Part shown: positions 63,701 to 64,000 of the stretch, one piece after another
Layout: every line of letters begins with the position of its first letter
Numbering within the stretch: the first letter of the stretch is position 1
Source: an uncultured Verrucomicrobiota bacterium
GTDB lineage: Bacteria; Verrucomicrobiota; Verrucomicrobiia; Opitutales; Seribacteraceae
Reading direction: 5' to 3'
Assembly: GCA_902580225.1 (NCBI GenBank)
Contig: CACHJU010000004.1
Coordinates: 1 to 64,000, forward strand
DNA: 64,000 nt
Notes under the pieces: model-generated
Database searches by the model: none
What the model was told of the DNA's origin: nothing
The model's input: only the letters and a program-made list of their open reading frames with translations
Made by a program: the position numbers and the translations under genes

Positions 63701-64000
63701 GCAGAATCAAGGATCGGAAAGTCGATTGTTGCACAGGATGGTGAAACACTTGGATCTCTTATAATTGAAACTGTAGACAAAATAGAAAGCCGTTGTAGCG
63801 AATCATTCGACAGTTTCGTATTTGCCCCAAACATCGCTGAACTGGATATTGCTTTGACCAGTTCATCTTATGCCGCGGTATCGTCAGCACAAGTAGATGC
63901 TTCCAGCTTTTTTGGACGTAATGATAGGTCTTACCTTTGGGACTACGAACTCCCTAATTATGGAAAAAGGGCAATCGATAATGCGGGTTATTTTCTTTTG
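60728..64000 (+). CDS. Very large protein, truncated by the window edge (at least 1091 aa)
   Basis: Not in the ORF track because no stop is reached: from ATG 60728 the frame is open to base 64000, exactly 1091 codons. It begins MNNLLKYLAEYVQGQFDKQY, 12 bp after the preceding stop. Around residue 737 it reads AKPYAILLSPFHPLKLAW, and near 825 VEFGIEVQGLSGGFSSKQVE. No P-loop is seen in the visible part; if this is a DptH- or FtsK/HerA-like translocase, the motor would lie further right. Its place as the last member of an ATPase-unknown-giant triad supports that idea, but it is inference. Confidence 0.65.
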   Translation, partial: MNNLLKYLAEYVQGQFDKQYGQNIKELRLNFTGIPEELRNKLFDYFKDPAVRPSIEIAEEKFHVPVYLFEDKSSDPEDCPDFAKCSESWWVRAVRNNQSKKVCLILSDMISQGSVLSTINVIGVPREINTVDEWLEQDLLRELADKILTSIFTNIKIAEKAKLLLNCAIQNAWDSEEGYREKTICWNLLEKAAEVHGTNEHDTILNFLAHLGFPSISKLEDFGSKEHLSVLLGLASFLNDSGLNAGFRKLIERADNPPVKKALENFENHLFEMGVNDATEFATSPFRFFNPLGKTNFEISEWWNTLNCVCLADLLDYNQAVSEGSIIIEPQDPFLPAQSGLPHLFRNKITFSISIGDTESEVLNGIEIKIYRASGSAKLQLIKDGISISNEEPIEYEDDDLPEHDRFVRYKIEAEGFKPSVVKVISLDNYKPGVVVFSRSAKKVSLFKENTKAKSRANENKKQPRFESNLSLKNMGKHNLELFASKNFDPGEIMHGYEIDSEHINEDVERPINKVDENKYVCLIDTDEECEWEFFTVGNDKSAVPYLIYVTAEDIPQQGVSTEFERLVLSNLPDYEGGNSTNVKVEPKISRISEYEEWILNNDDSYYPVIIGPDYIDCWKNPDWKEKPVLSQYRINEDPRPLGNDFNVPEDFISSRTELFKILRESFGDNINLASVSMLKFGDLMKSEGFNGKLNTFLKSYINWIENDFLSAFWADTLTVFGNIQDMEVLGAKPYAILLSPFHPLKLAWQCNAQHILQDAAEKNMNCPAASLLNPGSFPDCITLPCRTASNQLNYIDFVAMPSTSSYWGVLWSVEALDLLASSDSQTIFDVEFGIEVQGLSGGFSSKQVERSIDEVWRLLSAKSSLRLGIRSRIRAQTSCNQGIEDWCLNNLGAESDPWNISAPRSLIVNDQREPELHPEQSALSILTRSTGSAVSWFHSGDTNGKMDDLAVIAHLGLMNSRTEKHGINSAIDGSCLSRWRVRKGIDQSFIAESRIGKSIVAQDGETLGSLIIETVDKIESRCSESFDSFVFAPNIAELDIALTSSSYAAVSSAQVDASSFFGRNDRSYLWDYELPNYGKRAIDNAGYFLL

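Noticed and set aside
1-64000. CRISPR arrays, tRNA or rRNA genes, insertion sequences
   Set aside because: No regularly spaced repeats, cloverleaf-like sequences, transposase or integrase genes were seen by eye.

Overview
The window looks like a chromosome segment of a marine-type Verrucomicrobiota (PVC group) bacterium, probably near the Opitutales/Puniceicoccales. The pointers are SHD1-like domains, a secreted dehydrogenase-type propeller fused to a DUF6807 domain, a small cytochrome c protein, an azurin-like PVC copper domain, a sugar phosphate isomerase/epimerase, AcnB and RapA. The lineage is inferred from gene content; no rRNA or other marker gene is present.

Region 1 (1-25.3 kb) is mostly housekeeping and secreted metabolism: SHD1 protein (cut by the left edge), TIM-barrel isomerase, propeller-DUF6807 fusion plus cytochrome c protein, purT with a MazG-like pyrophosphohydrolase, a 3-hydroxyisobutyrate dehydrogenase-like enzyme, two alpha/beta hydrolases, a LolD/FtsX-type ABC transporter with an AttH/CrtC-like lipocalin, a cytochrome P450, a frameshifted azurin-like gene, a PHP phosphoesterase, a PQQ-like propeller, acnB, two DoxX-like proteins and a duplicated-domain secreted protein.

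Region 2 (25.3-36.8 kb, minus strand) is one long operon for urea or, more likely, guanidine use: an ABC importer (binding protein with two nearly identical domains, permease, ATPase), the two DUF1989 proteins UAAP1/UAAP2, a biotin-dependent urea/guanidine carboxylase and allophanate hydrolase. A sequence matching the sigma-54 promoter consensus (TGGCACG-N4-TTGCA) lies upstream, suggesting nitrogen control; I see no guanidine riboswitch. arfB and rapA follow on the other strand.

Region 3 (about 40.7-64 kb) is a visibly more A+T-rich defence island. It holds a GIY-YIG protein, a type II restriction-modification set (C5 methyltransferase, Vsr, candidate restriction enzyme), a LysR-like regulator, a four-gene cassette (McrB-N domain fused to a methylase-like domain whose NPPF/Y motif reads EPPQ and to a specificity-like domain; AAA15/DUF3696 ATPase; unknown; PD-(D/E)XK-like nuclease) and a long retron-containing operon running off the right edge.

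The retron operon is the most interesting part. In order it has a 163-aa unknown, an unlisted 43-aa basic protein, a structured RNA with paired ends and a long msd-like hairpin, a retron-clade reverse transcriptase with a C-terminal extension of about 320 aa, a DUF3127-like OB-fold protein, two small paralogues, a strongly acidic 111-aa protein, a large P-loop ATPase, a 499-aa unknown and a very large protein of at least 1091 aa. The palindrome TTACT-N4-AGTAA (a T-N11-A LysR-type box) occurs in front of vsr, the lysR-like gene and the retron operon, and with one mismatch in front of the restriction gene. The defence modules may therefore form one regulon under the local LysR-like protein.
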